From: Sphingomonas sp. Root710
GTDB taxonomy: Bacteria; Pseudomonadota; Alphaproteobacteria; Sphingomonadales; Sphingomonadaceae
Length of the DNA stretch: 64,000 bases
NCBI RefSeq assembly: GCF_001429065.1
Contig: NZ_LMIB01000015.1
Span: 334,905-398,904, forward strand
Direction of reading: 5' to 3'
Shown here: piece by piece, positions 7,364 to 16,210 of the stretch
Layout of the letters: every line of letters starts with the position of its first letter
How positions within the stretch are numbered: the first letter of the stretch is position 1
Made by a program: the position numbers and the translations under genes
Notes under the pieces: model-generated
Databases searched by the model: none
Told to the model about the DNA's origin: nothing
The model's input: only the letters and a program-made list of their open reading frames with translations

Positions 7364-9868
7364 TCATACGTCCGGCAGACGCTGCTCTGCGACGCCCCAT
7401 CCTTTCAACGCCTTGGACGAGGCGCGCGCCAGCAGTTTCTTGACGTCCCGGATCGTGAACGCGCTCGCCTTGTCGAAACCGTCGAGCTCGTCCCAGCTTA
7501 CCGGCGCCGCGACCGGCGCATTCTCGCGCGCCCGTACGCCATAGGGGACGACTGCAGTCGCGCCGCGCTGGTTGCGCAGATAGTCGACGAAGATGCGGCC
7601 CACCCGCTTGGCCTTCGCCATGTTCGCGACGAAGCGATCGGGCTCGGCCTGGGCCAGCGCCTCGGCGAAGCGGTGGCAGAAATCCTTGACCTGCGGCCAT
7701 TCGGCCTCCGGGGTCAACGGCACGATCACATGGATGCCCTTGCCGCCCGACAGCATCGGGAAGCTGACCAGCCCGATGTCGGCCAGCATCGTCCTGATGT
7801 CCTTCGCGGCCCTCTTCACATCGTCAAAGTCGAGCCCGACATCGGGATCGAGGTCGAAGATCAGCCGCTCGGCCTTCTCGATGTCCTCGACCCGCGATCC
7901 CCAGACATGGAACTCGATCGTGCCCATCTGCACGCAGCTCAATATCCCCGCGATGTCCTCGACATAGAGATAATCCTCCACGTCGCCGTCCTTCTCGCGC
8001 ACCGGTACATGGTGGACGGTGTCGCCGAAACTGCCTGAGTCATGCTTCTGGAAGAAGCACTGCTTGCCGCGACCCTGCGGACAGCGGACGAGGCTGACCG
8101 GGCGGCGGGCCAGCCACGGCAGGATCAGCGGCCCGATCGCCTGATAATAGTCGGCGAGGTCGCCCTTGGTCGCCTTGGCCTCAGGGAAGATCACTCGGTC
8201 GCGGTTGCTGATCGTCACCACCGGCTCCGCCTGTTCGATCTCCTTCACCGGCGTCGGCTCCTCGCGTTTCACCTCGGCGGCCTTCTTGTCAGACCGCAGG
8301 CCGAGGAAGCTGGCATGGCGCAGGACATCGTCATGGGTGAACTCGGCGAAAGCGATCTCCGCCACCAGCTCGGGCCGGATCCAGTGTGCGCCGCGCCGCT
8401 CGCTGCGCGGCACATCGGCAGCAGCGCTCTCTTGCGCCAGGGCGGCGAACTTCTCACGCAGCATCTCCATGCTGTCCTGATTGAAGCCGGTACCGACCTT
8501 GCCGGCATAGATCAGCCTGCCGTCCTTGTGCTGGGCAAGCAACAGCGCGCGGAAGCGGCGGCTGCTCTTGTCGCTGCTGGACCAGCCGATGATGACGAAT
8601 TCCTGCCGCCGGGTGCATTTCACCTTCACCCAGCTGGTCGTGCGATCGCCGCGATAGGGGGCGTCGGCCTTCTTGGCGATGATCCCCTCCTGCCCGGCCT
8701 TGCACATCGCCTCGAACAGCTTCTCGCCCGCGCCGACGACATGGTCGGCATAATGGATCACCGGATCGCTGTCGGGCAGTAGCGCGGCGAGCTTTGCCTT
8801 GCGCTCGACATTGCCGAGCTTGGTCAGGTCCTCGCCATTCAGCGACAGCAGGTCGAAGGCGAACAGTTCGAATCCCCCACCTTCGCCCTTGATCGCCCTC
8901 TGCAAGGCAGAGAAACTTGGATTGCCCTTGTCGTCGGGGCTGACGATCTCGCCGTCGATCAGGCAGGGCGGCAGCTCGAGCGCTGCGATCGCCTCGGCGA
9001 TCGGGGCGAACTTCTCGGTCCAGTCAAGCCCGCTACGGGTGTGGATCTTCACCTTGTCCCCGGCCACCCCGATCAGCGCGCGATAGCCGTCGAATTTGAT
9101 CTCATGAATCCAACCATTGCCTGCCGGGACATGATCGACCAGCGTCGCCAGCTGCGGCTTGCGAAAGGCAGGCGGATTGCCCGCCGCCTTCGCCGCCCGA
9201 CTGACGCGCGGCTTGGCCCTGGTCCGGACATGCTTCTCGGTTTCGGCCATGATCGCGTCGAACGCCTTGCCGCGCTTGCCTTTCAGGCTCGCCTCGCCCT
9301 TCTTGTCGGCAGCGATCTCGGCCATGGTCCGGCCGGTCTTCACGCTGGTCAGTTCGCGTGCGACCAGATCGTCGCTGCCGCCCGCCGCATCGTCGTCGAT
9401 CTTGCGGAGCAGCCAGTTCTCGCGCTTCTCGCCGGGCCTGCCCTTGATGCGCACCAACAACCATTCGCCCTTCATCCGCTCGCCATCGAGGGTGAAGTGC
9501 AGATGCCCTTTCTCCAGATCCTTTTCGCTCTTGCCAGCGATCGGCGCCCATGTGCCCTGATCCCAGAGCATCACCGTGCCGCCGCCATATTCGCCCTCGG
9601 GGATCGTCCCCTCGAAGCTCGCATAGGACACCGGATGATCTTCGGTCCGCACCGCCAGCCGCTTGTCCTCGGGGTTAGGGCTCGGTCCGCGCGTCACCGC
9701 CCAGCTTTTCAGGACACCGTCCATCTCCAGCCGGAAGTCGTAATGCAGCCGCGTCGCGTCATGCTTCTGAACGATGAATCGGTGCTGCCCCCGCTTCTCC
9801 AGCCGGCCCGCAGGCTCGCGAGTCTTCTTGAAATCGCGCTTCCGGTTATAGTCGTCGAGCCCGGCCAT
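7364..9868 (-). CDS. ligD: Multifunctional DNA ligase D (PE-Lig-Pol)
   Basis: Bacterial non-homologous end-joining ligase of 834 aa with all three domains. An N-terminal 3'-phosphoesterase spans about 35-150 (LHYDFRLEMDG, HPVSYASFEGTIPEGEYGGG). The ATP-dependent ligase follows (KFDGYR with adenylated Lys258, then its OB domain to about 540). A C-terminal primase-polymerase of the AEP type spans about 560-820 (IFDLDPD metal motif, LSGGKGIHVIVPL). The domain order is the Pseudomonas-type order. Its partner ku lies upstream on the same strand, separated by a 128-nt gap filled by a perfect hairpin repeat. Expected to repair double-strand breaks in non-growing cells. Confidence 0.97.
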   Translation of the reverse strand: MAGLDDYNRKRDFKKTREPAGRLEKRGQHRFIVQKHDATRLHYDFRLEMDGVLKSWAVTRGPSPNPEDKRLAVRTEDHPVSYASFEGTIPEGEYGGGTVMLWDQGTWAPIAGKSEKDLEKGHLHFTLDGERMKGEWLLVRIKGRPGEKRENWLLRKIDDDAAGGSDDLVARELTSVKTGRTMAEIAADKKGEASLKGKRGKAFDAIMAETEKHVRTRAKPRVSRAAKAAGNPPAFRKPQLATLVDHVPAGNGWIHEIKFDGYRALIGVAGDKVKIHTRSGLDWTEKFAPIAEAIAALELPPCLIDGEIVSPDDKGNPSFSALQRAIKGEGGGFELFAFDLLSLNGEDLTKLGNVERKAKLAALLPDSDPVIHYADHVVGAGEKLFEAMCKAGQEGIIAKKADAPYRGDRTTSWVKVKCTRRQEFVIIGWSSSDKSSRRFRALLLAQHKDGRLIYAGKVGTGFNQDSMEMLREKFAALAQESAAADVPRSERRGAHWIRPELVAEIAFAEFTHDDVLRHASFLGLRSDKKAAEVKREEPTPVKEIEQAEPVVTISNRDRVIFPEAKATKGDLADYYQAIGPLILPWLARRPVSLVRCPQGRGKQCFFQKHDSGSFGDTVHHVPVREKDGDVEDYLYVEDIAGILSCVQMGTIEFHVWGSRVEDIEKAERLIFDLDPDVGLDFDDVKRAAKDIRTMLADIGLVSFPMLSGGKGIHVIVPLTPEAEWPQVKDFCHRFAEALAQAEPDRFVANMAKAKRVGRIFVDYLRNQRGATAVVPYGVRARENAPVAAPVSWDELDGFDKASAFTIRDVKKLLARASSKALKGWGVAEQRLPDV

Positions 9869-9876
9869 CAGCGAAA

Positions 9877-9967
9877 TACCGTCACCCCGGGCTTGACCCG
9901 GGGTCCCGCTTTTCTTTGCGGGTGGATTGAAGAAGCGGGACCCCGGGTCAAGCCCGGGGTGACGGTA
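9877..9967. repeat. Perfect 35-bp inverted repeat between ku and ligD
   Basis: Bases 9877-9911 are the exact reverse complement of 9933-9967 (35 bp each, 21-nt loop). The arms contain GTCACCCCGGGCTTGACC and GGGGTCCCGC. A diverged copy is at 3665-3783 and a single arm at 59427-59459, so it belongs to a dispersed family. As RNA it would fold into a very stable stem that could attenuate or protect transcripts between ku and ligD. Confidence 0.95.
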
Positions 9968-9996
9968 AGGATGAGGGGTTCGAACCCGACCATGCC

Positions 9997-10878
9997 TCAG
10001 GCCCGCTTCCGCGCGGGAGCCTTTTCCACCGCGGGCTTCTTCGCGGCGGGCTTCTTCGCCGCCCCCGCCTTGGCCGCCGCGCCGCCACCACTGTCGACCG
10101 ACTTCTTCAGCGCCGCCATCAGGTCGATGACATTGCCCTTGCGCGGCGCGCCGGGCTCCTCGACATCCTCCAATATCTTCTTGCCGCCCTTCGCCTTCTT
10201 CTTTTTCTCGATCAGCCCTTTCAGGGCATCGACATAGCGGTCGTGGAATTCGCTCGCATCGAACTTCGCGCTCTTCTTCTCGATCAGCGTCTCGGCCAGG
10301 TCGAGCAAGTCGGCGTCGGGCTTACTGTCGGGAATGTCGCGGAAATAGCTCTGCGCCTTGCGCACCTCGTCAGCGTAGCGCAGCGTCTCCAGCACCATGC
10401 CGCGCCCGCAGGGCTTCAGGCTCACCACATATTCGCGCCCGCGCATCGCCAGCTGGCCGAGCCCGACCTTCTTCGTCCGGCGCAGCGCCTCGCGCAGCAC
10501 GATGAACGCCTCCTCGGCCAGCTCGTCGGCGGGAACGACATAATAGGGCTTCTCGAAATAGAGCACGTCGATCGCGTCGGCATCGACGAACTGGATCAGC
10601 TCCAGCGTCCGCTTGCTCTCCAGCTTGACCGCGTCGATCTCGTCCTGTTCGAGCAGGACGTAATTGCCCTTCGACACCTCATAGCCTTTGACGATGTCGT
10701 CGGTGTCGACCGGCCCGACGCCGGGCACGACCTTCTCATATTTGATCCGCTTGCCCGACGGTTCGTGGATCTGGTGAAAGGCGACCGTGGCGCTGCTGCT
10801 GGTCGCATTGTAGATCTCGACCGGGATCGACACGAGCGCGAGGCGGATCTGCCCCTGCCAATAGGCACGCGCGGCCAT
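9997..10878 (-). CDS. ku: Ku end-joining protein
   Basis: Homodimeric bacterial Ku that rings DNA ends and recruits LigD. The product (293 aa) begins MAARAYWQGQIRLALVSIPVEIY, a canonical Ku core opening, with IHEPSGKRIKYEKVVPGVG and DLAETLIEKKSAKFD further on. The C-terminus is a Lys/Ala-rich tail (AAKKPAAKKPAVEKAPARKRA) of the extended DNA-binding type. Upstream on the minus strand is GGAAC (10936-10932) with GGTT 15 nt further, a weak EcfG-like arrangement; stress control of ku is known in rhizobia but is only a suggestion here. Confidence 0.96.
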   Translation of the reverse strand: MAARAYWQGQIRLALVSIPVEIYNATSSSATVAFHQIHEPSGKRIKYEKVVPGVGPVDTDDIVKGYEVSKGNYVLLEQDEIDAVKLESKRTLELIQFVDADAIDVLYFEKPYYVVPADELAEEAFIVLREALRRTKKVGLGQLAMRGREYVVSLKPCGRGMVLETLRYADEVRKAQSYFRDIPDSKPDADLLDLAETLIEKKSAKFDASEFHDRYVDALKGLIEKKKKAKGGKKILEDVEEPGAPRKGNVIDLMAALKKSVDSGGGAAAKAGAAKKPAAKKPAVEKAPARKRA

Positions 10879-10981
10879 GATGATTCCTCCTGCGGAATGA
10901 CAGGCTGATTCAAACCTTTAGCGCGCGCTTCGTTCCCCGTTGCAAGAAACTGTTTACCAAGCCGCTCTATACCGCCGTCTA

Positions 10982-12388
10982 ATGGACCAGAGCCCGGTCA
11001 CGACGGAGAGCGCAAAGCTGCATGAGGCGATCGCCGAGATCGCCCGGCGCTGCGGCCGTTTCGCGATCGAGTGCAGCGACGTCGGCGGCAATGTCGTCGG
11101 CGTCGGCGACAAGATCGTCGCCCAGGCCGATCTGCTCGGCCAGCTCCGCCAGGCCGCGACCGACCTGCTCGGCGAGCAGGAACAGGTCACCGACGCTGCC
11201 GCCGAAGCCCGCGAATATGCCAGCCAGGCCCGCCATCATCTCGAACGCTCGAAGCCGGTCGTCGACGGCGCGATCGAAAGCTTCGCCGGGCTCACCGATC
11301 TGGTGCTGCGTCTCGGCGCGCGGATGGATAAACTGGAGGAGGCCCTGCGCGAGGTACAGGGTGTCGCCCTGACGATCGACCGCATCGGCCGCCAGACCAA
11401 TCTCCTTGCGCTCAACGCGACGCTCGAGGCCGCCCGCGCGGGCGAGGCCGGGCGCGGCTTCGCGGTGGTCGCGGGCGAGGTCAAGAAACTCGCATCGGAC
11501 AGCCGCAACGCCACCGAACATATCGCCCGGACGATCGACCGGCTCAGCCAGGAAGCGAAGGGCATCGGCGACGAGATCGACGCCGGGGTCGCCAGCGGCG
11601 GCGAAGCCCGCGCGCGCACCGCTGAACTCGCGCTGGTGCTCGGCGAGACCCTGAACTTTGTCGACGCGCTCGATAGCCGCAGCGGCAACATCGCCGAGGG
11701 ATCGCTCGCGATCCGCCGCACCGTCCATGATTTCCAAATGGGCCTGACCGGCCTCAGCGGCGATGCGCAGGCGAACAGTGCGGCGCTCGGCGAAGCCAGC
11801 GACCGGCTCAACCATCTCGAACACATGTCGAACGAGCTGCTCAACCTGGTGTCGAGCACGGGCGTACCGACTGCCGACACGCCCTTCATCGACAGCGCAC
11901 GCCGCCTGATGTTCGATATCCGGCGCGGCATCGAAAGCGCGCTCGACGACGGGTCGCTGACCGCCGACGCCCTGTTCGATACCGCCTATGCGCCGATCCC
12001 CGGCAGCAACCCCGAACAGTTCAGCAACCGCCTGGTCGCTTTCGCCGATGCCCATGTCCGGCCGCTGCTCGACCACGCGGTCGCCGCCGACCAGCGCGTT
12101 CTGGCCGCCGCGATCATCGACGCCAACGGCTTCCTGCCGACCCATATCAGCAGCCGCTCGCACCCGCAGGGGCCCGATCCGCTGTGGAATGCCGAGCATT
12201 GCCGCAACCGCCGCTTCTTCATGGACCCGCAGACCGCGGCAAACCTGAAGAGCGACGCGCCCTTCGTCCTCGAAACCTACCGCCAGGATCTCGGCGGCGG
12301 CCGCTATCGCCCGGTGAAAAGCGTCAGCCTGCCCCTGTACGTTCGCGGGCGGCGCTGGGGCAACGTCGAATTCGCCTATCTCGACTGA
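10982..12388 (+). CDS. Soluble methyl-accepting chemotaxis-type signalling protein
   Basis: A 468-residue protein with the hallmark MCP hairpin tip ([29 protein letters not shown] is encoded around 11391-11475) flanked by coiled-coil helices. No transmembrane segment or N-terminal sensor domain precedes it. The sensor part appears to be C-terminal: about 150 residues with [30 protein letters not shown] and [24 protein letters not shown], which looks like a small-molecule-binding alpha/beta domain. No che genes are adjacent. The ATG at 10982 is preferred over an upstream TTG at 10940. A strong terminator follows. Confidence 0.85.
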   Translation: MDQSPVTTESAKLHEAIAEIARRCGRFAIECSDVGGNVVGVGDKIVAQADLLGQLRQAATDLLGEQEQVTDAAAEAREYASQARHHLERSKPVVDGAIESFAGLTDLVLRLGARMDKLEEALREVQGVALTIDRIGRQTNLLALNATLEAARAGEAGRGFAVVAGEVKKLASDSRNATEHIARTIDRLSQEAKGIGDEIDAGVASGGEARARTAELALVLGETLNFVDALDSRSGNIAEGSLAIRRTVHDFQMGLTGLSGDAQANSAALGEASDRLNHLEHMSNELLNLVSSTGVPTADTPFIDSARRLMFDIRRGIESALDDGSLTADALFDTAYAPIPGSNPEQFSNRLVAFADAHVRPLLDHAVAADQRVLAAAIIDANGFLPTHISSRSHPQGPDPLWNAEHCRNRRFFMDPQTAANLKSDAPFVLETYRQDLGGGRYRPVKSVSLPLYVRGRRWGNVEFAYLD

Positions 12389-12403
12389 GGGGCCACCCAA
12401 AGA

Positions 12404-12436
12404 AAACCCTCCCCGGGACCGGCCCAAGGAGGGTTT
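12404..12436. terminator. Terminator between convergent genes
   Basis: AAACCCTCC (12404-12412) pairs perfectly with GGAGGGTTT (12428-12436) around a 15-nt GC-rich loop. It lies just after the methyl-accepting protein and before the 3' end of the outer-membrane protein gene. The A/T flanks allow function in both directions. Confidence 0.8.
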
Positions 12437-12507
12437 CTGCTATGCGGATGAGCGCTTGTCCCACCCTCCACGAACGGGCCCGGCGGATCGCCAGGCCCCG
12501 CGCATGA

Positions 12508-13035
12508 TCAGAAGCGGATGCCAAATGCGGCGACGCCCTGGTTGCGGCTCAGGCCGGCTTCATAGTTCGAGTAGCGATACTCGACCTTGACGAAGGTCTT
12601 GCCGGAAAGGACATATTCATAGCCGAGGCCGGCGCGGACGCCGTCGCCGTTGCTGCCGCCGAAGCCGTTCACTTCGAGACGCGCATTGGTGTAGCCCGCC
12701 TTCACATAGAGCAGGCCCGAGCCGACGACGGTGCCAAGACGGCCGCCGATGTACAGGTCGCGATCGGTTTCGACGTCGGGACCGACCAGCTTGAGCTTCG
12801 CGGTCGAGTCGGTCGCATCGGCTTCGATGCCGAGGACTACGCCGCCGACAGCCATATCGTAGCCCGCGCCGATGCCGTAGAGAAGGCCATCGGGGTTTTT
12901 CGCGCCGGACACGTTGACATTGTCATAGCCGACGATCGCTTCCACGTGGAAACCGGTGAACGCGGCGTTGTCCTGCGCCATGGCGGGTGCGGCAAAACCA
13001 GCCGCGAGAACAGCCGCCAGAACATACTTCTTCAT
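12508..13035 (-). CDS. Outer-membrane beta-barrel protein (opacity/OmpA-barrel type)
   Basis: A 175-residue secreted barrel. It has a signal peptide (MKKYVLAAVLAAGFAAPAMA, cleaved before QDN), then alternating strands (FTGFHVEAIVGYDN, LYIGGRLGTVV, LLYVKAGYTN, GVRAGLGYEYVL, TFVKVEYRYSNYE), and a terminal Phe (FGIRF) as needed for BAM insertion. The size fits an eight-stranded barrel like Opa/OmpX proteins. Such proteins are abundant structural or adhesion-type OMPs in sphingomonads; no specific role can be read. It is monocistronic with about 200 nt of upstream DNA. Confidence 0.88.
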   Translation of the reverse strand: MKKYVLAAVLAAGFAAPAMAQDNAAFTGFHVEAIVGYDNVNVSGAKNPDGLLYGIGAGYDMAVGGVVLGIEADATDSTAKLKLVGPDVETDRDLYIGGRLGTVVGSGLLYVKAGYTNARLEVNGFGGSNGDGVRAGLGYEYVLSGKTFVKVEYRYSNYEAGLSRNQGVAAFGIRF

Positions 13036-13242
13036 AAAATCCCCTTGAATCTGCTGTAGTTACGATACAGCGGGGCGGCCCCTAGGCGGACCGGCGGCGG
13101 CTGGCAACAACGATGCGCCAGGGTCAGCATATCGGTTCGGACCTGTCACATTACTGCAACAGAAAAGCGCGCTATTCCGCCATTTTCGATGTGATTTCCT
13201 CTTGAAATCGCATTCGAATTCCGATTCCGCGCGCGGGACGCA
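13036..13242. other. Upstream region of the barrel gene; no further gene seen
   Basis: This 207-nt stretch holds the presumed promoter of the barrel gene and the sequence 3' of the downstream-facing ligase gene. It is more AT-rich on its right half, for instance TTTCGATGTGATTTCC near 13184-13199. I find no convincing ORF, RNA fold or repeat in it. Confidence 0.5.
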
Positions 13243-14853
13243 TCAGGTGATCAGCTTGCGCAGATTGGCAATCGTGTCGGCTTCCTCTGGCGGCTTGTCG
13301 CGGCGGATCCGGGCGATCCGGGGAAAGCGCGTCGCGATCCCCGATTTGTGCCGCTTGCTGTCATGGACGCTGTCGAAGGCGAGTTCGACAACCAGCGTCT
13401 TCTCGACCTCTCGCACCGGCCCGAACCGGTTCAGCGTGTTGTTGCGCACGAAGCTGTCGAGCCACTTCAGCTCCTCGTCGGTGAACCCCGAATAGGCCTT
13501 GGCGACGGGCAGCAGCTCACCGCCCTGCGCGGGATCGTCCGACCAGCAGCCAAAGGTATAATCCGAATAGAAGCTCGATCGCTTCCCATGCCCGCGCTGC
13601 GCATACATCATCACGCAGTCGATCGTCAGCGGGTCGCGCTTCCATTTATACCACAGGCCGGCGCGCCGGCCCGCGACATAGGGGCTGTCGCGGCGCTTGA
13701 GCATCACCCCCTCGATCGCCGCGTCGCGTGCGCCGGCGCGGGTCTCGGCCAGCTCGTCGAAGTCGCGTGCCGCGATCACCGCCGATATGTCGAAGCGGTC
13801 CGGATCGAGCCGCGCGGCAAAGGTTTCGAGCCGTTCGCGCCGAGCGGTCCAGGGCAATTCGCGCAGGTCGTCGCCACCGTCGATCAACAGGTCGTAGAGC
13901 CGGACGAAGGCGGGATAGTCGCTCAGCATCTTCGCCGAGACATTCTTGCGCCCCAGCCGCTGCTGCAGCGCGTTGAACGACGCCGCCGACCCGCCATGCT
14001 CGGCCGCGCCCTGTGCCTCGCCGCGCACCAGCATCTCGCCATCGAGCACCGCGTCGATCCCTTCGGCCGCGCGGGCGATGTCGGGAAAGGTCGCGGTGAT
14101 GTCGTCGCCCGCCCGGCTGTAGAGCCGAACCTCACTGCCCACGCCGACGATCTGGACGCGGATGCCGTCCCATTTCCACTCGGCGGCATAGTCGGCAAGG
14201 TCGACCGTCCCGTCCTCGAGCGGATGCGCGAGCATGAACGGCCGGAAGAAGGGCGTGCCACGCGGATCGGGCCTCTCGCCGCCCTGCCCCCAGGCGAACA
14301 GTTCGGCATAAGGCGGCTTCAGCGCGTGCCAGACCTCTTCGACCGCATCGACGTCCAGCCCGAACGCCTGTGCGACGCCGGTCTTGGCGAGCCGCGCCGA
14401 GATGCCGACCCGCAACCCGCCGGTCGCCAGCTTGAGCAGCGCGAACCGCCCGCTCGCGTCGAGATGATCGAGCATCTCGCCCAGCGCGGCAGGCGCATCG
14501 GCGCGGCCGAGCTTCGCCAGCCGCTCGACGACCGCCGACAGGCTCAGCGATCCGTCGTCGATCTCGGCGGGCTGGTCGATCCGTTTAGGCCAGATCAGTG
14601 CTACGGTCTCGGCAAGATCGCCGACATAGTCGCGGCTCATCCGGAACAGCATCGGATCGACCCGCTCGTCGACGATCGCATGGATCGCCGCGCTCTTCAC
14701 CGCGGGCAGGCTCAGGTCGCCGGTCAGCGCCGCCAGCGCCCAGCCGCGATCTGGATCAGGCGCCTCGCGCATATAGTCGGCGATCAGCGCCAGCTTGGCG
14801 TTGCGCGAGCGGGTGTAAACGAGTCCGTCTAGCAGTTGGGAAAAGGCGTGCAT
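13243..14853 (-). CDS. Cisplatin-damage-response-type ATP-dependent DNA ligase
   Basis: ATP-dependent DNA ligase of the bacterial LigB/LigC-like group that pairs with a dedicated exonuclease. The product (536 aa from ATG 14853, MHAFSQLLDGLVYTRSRN) has an N-terminal DNA-binding domain (about 1-200), the adenylation motif KWDGIR, DGEMLVR (motif III), GVMLKRRDSPYVAGRR and WYKWKRDP (motifs IV-V). The C-terminus ends in an OB-fold domain. An upstream in-frame extension to 14904 runs into a palindromic repeat and is discarded. The exonuclease gene is next upstream on the same strand; the helicase often found with this pair is not present here. Confidence 0.93.
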   Translation of the reverse strand: MHAFSQLLDGLVYTRSRNAKLALIADYMREAPDPDRGWALAALTGDLSLPAVKSAAIHAIVDERVDPMLFRMSRDYVGDLAETVALIWPKRIDQPAEIDDGSLSLSAVVERLAKLGRADAPAALGEMLDHLDASGRFALLKLATGGLRVGISARLAKTGVAQAFGLDVDAVEEVWHALKPPYAELFAWGQGGERPDPRGTPFFRPFMLAHPLEDGTVDLADYAAEWKWDGIRVQIVGVGSEVRLYSRAGDDITATFPDIARAAEGIDAVLDGEMLVRGEAQGAAEHGGSAASFNALQQRLGRKNVSAKMLSDYPAFVRLYDLLIDGGDDLRELPWTARRERLETFAARLDPDRFDISAVIAARDFDELAETRAGARDAAIEGVMLKRRDSPYVAGRRAGLWYKWKRDPLTIDCVMMYAQRGHGKRSSFYSDYTFGCWSDDPAQGGELLPVAKAYSGFTDEELKWLDSFVRNNTLNRFGPVREVEKTLVVELAFDSVHDSKRHKSGIATRFPRIARIRRDKPPEEADTIANLRKLIT

Positions 14854-14882
14854 CAGAACGCGCCGCTCCAACCTATCCCCAA

Positions 14883-14987
14883 ACCGCTCATCCTGAGGAG
14901 CCACTGAGCCTGACGAAGTGGCGTCTCGAAGGATCCTTCGAGACGGCGCCTTCGCCTTCGCTCAGTCCCCTCCTCAGGATGAGCGGT
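14883..14987. repeat. Mosaic palindromic repeat between ligase and exonuclease genes
   Basis: ACCGCTCATCCTGAGGAG (14883-14900) is perfectly complementary to bases 14970-14987, and the centre contains a 24-bp perfect palindrome (14922-14945, half-site CGTCTCGAAGGA). Together they can form a cruciform or a long branched RNA hairpin. This CTCATCCTGAGG/TCTCGAAGGA type differs from the GTCACCCCGG family elsewhere in the window. It fills nearly the whole 154-nt gap. Confidence 0.93.
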
Positions 14988-15007
14988 GATGTTATTTTTC
15001 CGCGCCC

Positions 15008-16000
15008 TCACCCCTCGTCCTCATCTTCATAGCCCACCAGCGCCAGCGCCCGCGCCCGCATCTGATGCATCCCGCACCAGTGGACCAGCGCCTCCTCGCG
15101 GCCATGCGTCACCCAGATTTCGGACGGCGCGACCTCGCGGATCGTCGCGGTCAGCTCGTCCCAGTCGGCATGGTCGGAAATCACCAGCGGCAGTTCGACA
15201 TTCTTCTGCCGGGCGCGCTGGCGCACCCGCATCCACCCCGACGCCATCGCGGTGATCGGATCGGGCAGCCGCCGCGACCAGCGGTCGTTGAGTGCGGAGG
15301 GCGGCGACACGACGATCTTGCCGCGCATCTCGGCGGCATTCGCCGCCGTCGCCGGGCGAAGCTCGCCCAGATCGACCCCGAAGTCGCGATAGAGATCGCA
15401 CATGCGCTCCATCGCCCCGTGGATGTAGATCGGGTCGCCGTGGCCATGCGCGCGCAGCTCGGCGATTACCCGCTGCGCCTTGCCCAGCGCATAGGCCCCG
15501 ACCAGCACGCAGCGCTCGGGCGCGGCGTGCAGCGCGCCGAGCAACCGGTCCATCTCCTGTCCGATCTCGGGGTGACGGAACACGGGCAGGCCGAAGGTCG
15601 CTTCGGTGATGAAGATGTCGCAGGGGGTTATTTCGAACGGCGCGCAGGTCGGGTCGTCGCGCCGTTTGTAATCGCCGGTCACCACCACACGCTCGCCGGC
15701 ATGTTCGAGCAATATCTGCGCCGACCCCAGCACATGCCCCGCAGGCACATAGCTGATGTCGACCCCGCCCAGCCGGATGCTTTCGCCATAGCCCACCGGC
15801 GTCCCCGCACTGGTGCCGTAACGCAGCGCCATGATCGCCAAAGTCTCGGGCGTCGCCCAGCTCATGCCATGGCCGCCGCGGGCATGATCGGCATGGCCAT
15901 GGGTGATCAGCGCGCGATCGACCGGGATCGACGGATCGATCCACGCGTCCGCCGGACGGACATAGATTCCCTGTGGTGAAGCCTCGATCCAATGACTCAT
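15008..16000 (-). CDS. Ligase-associated DNA-damage-response exonuclease (metallo-beta-lactamase fold)
   Basis: Metallo-beta-lactamase/beta-CASP-type nuclease, the usual partner of the ligase encoded next to it. The 330-residue product has the metal motif THGHADHARGGHG, PAGHVLGSAQI, VVVTGDYKRRDDP (metal Asp), IFITEATFG, and late His residues (SDHADW, VTHGREEALVHW). The ATG at 16000 is preferred over the adjacent in-frame GTG at 16003. The family is defined by co-occurrence with the ligase; the pair is thought to process and seal damaged ends, though biochemistry is limited. Confidence 0.93.
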   Translation of the reverse strand: MSHWIEASPQGIYVRPADAWIDPSIPVDRALITHGHADHARGGHGMSWATPETLAIMALRYGTSAGTPVGYGESIRLGGVDISYVPAGHVLGSAQILLEHAGERVVVTGDYKRRDDPTCAPFEITPCDIFITEATFGLPVFRHPEIGQEMDRLLGALHAAPERCVLVGAYALGKAQRVIAELRAHGHGDPIYIHGAMERMCDLYRDFGVDLGELRPATAANAAEMRGKIVVSPPSALNDRWSRRLPDPITAMASGWMRVRQRARQKNVELPLVISDHADWDELTATIREVAPSEIWVTHGREEALVHWCGMHQMRARALALVGYEDEDEG

Positions 16001-16178
16001 CACAAGCTAGACGATAGCCCGGCGCGACGGTTCCATCCACCGGGATGCGCGCTGCGCGAACCATGCGGCCCTGCCGGAGCCGAATAGGCGATTTTCGAAA
16101 GCGCCGAGCCGAATGCGCAAGACTGGGCCGGCCGGCCGGCGAAGCAGACCGGTGACAAGCGCGAAATCGGCCGATAGG

Positions 16179-16197
16179 ATGTTACCAACAGTAACAT
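16179..16197. promoter_or_regulatory. Perfect dyad operator before the iorAB genes
   Basis: ATGTTAC-CAACA-GTAACAT is a perfect 7-bp inverted repeat with a 5-nt spacer, 13 nt upstream of the preferred start at 16211. TetR-type repressors bind such TTAC/GTAA dyads. No regulator gene is adjacent, so the factor would act in trans. The right arm covers the alternative ATG at 16196, arguing against that start. Confidence 0.6.
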
Positions 16198-16210
16198 GAG
16201 ATCCCCCGCC

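Noticed and set aside
10979-12427. A 482-codon minus-strand frame opposite the methyl-accepting protein
   Set aside because: Antisense to a typical MCP sequence; composition typical of shadow frames.
13348-14832. A 494-codon plus-strand frame opposite the ATP-dependent ligase
   Set aside because: Shadow frame; the minus-strand product has ligase motifs.
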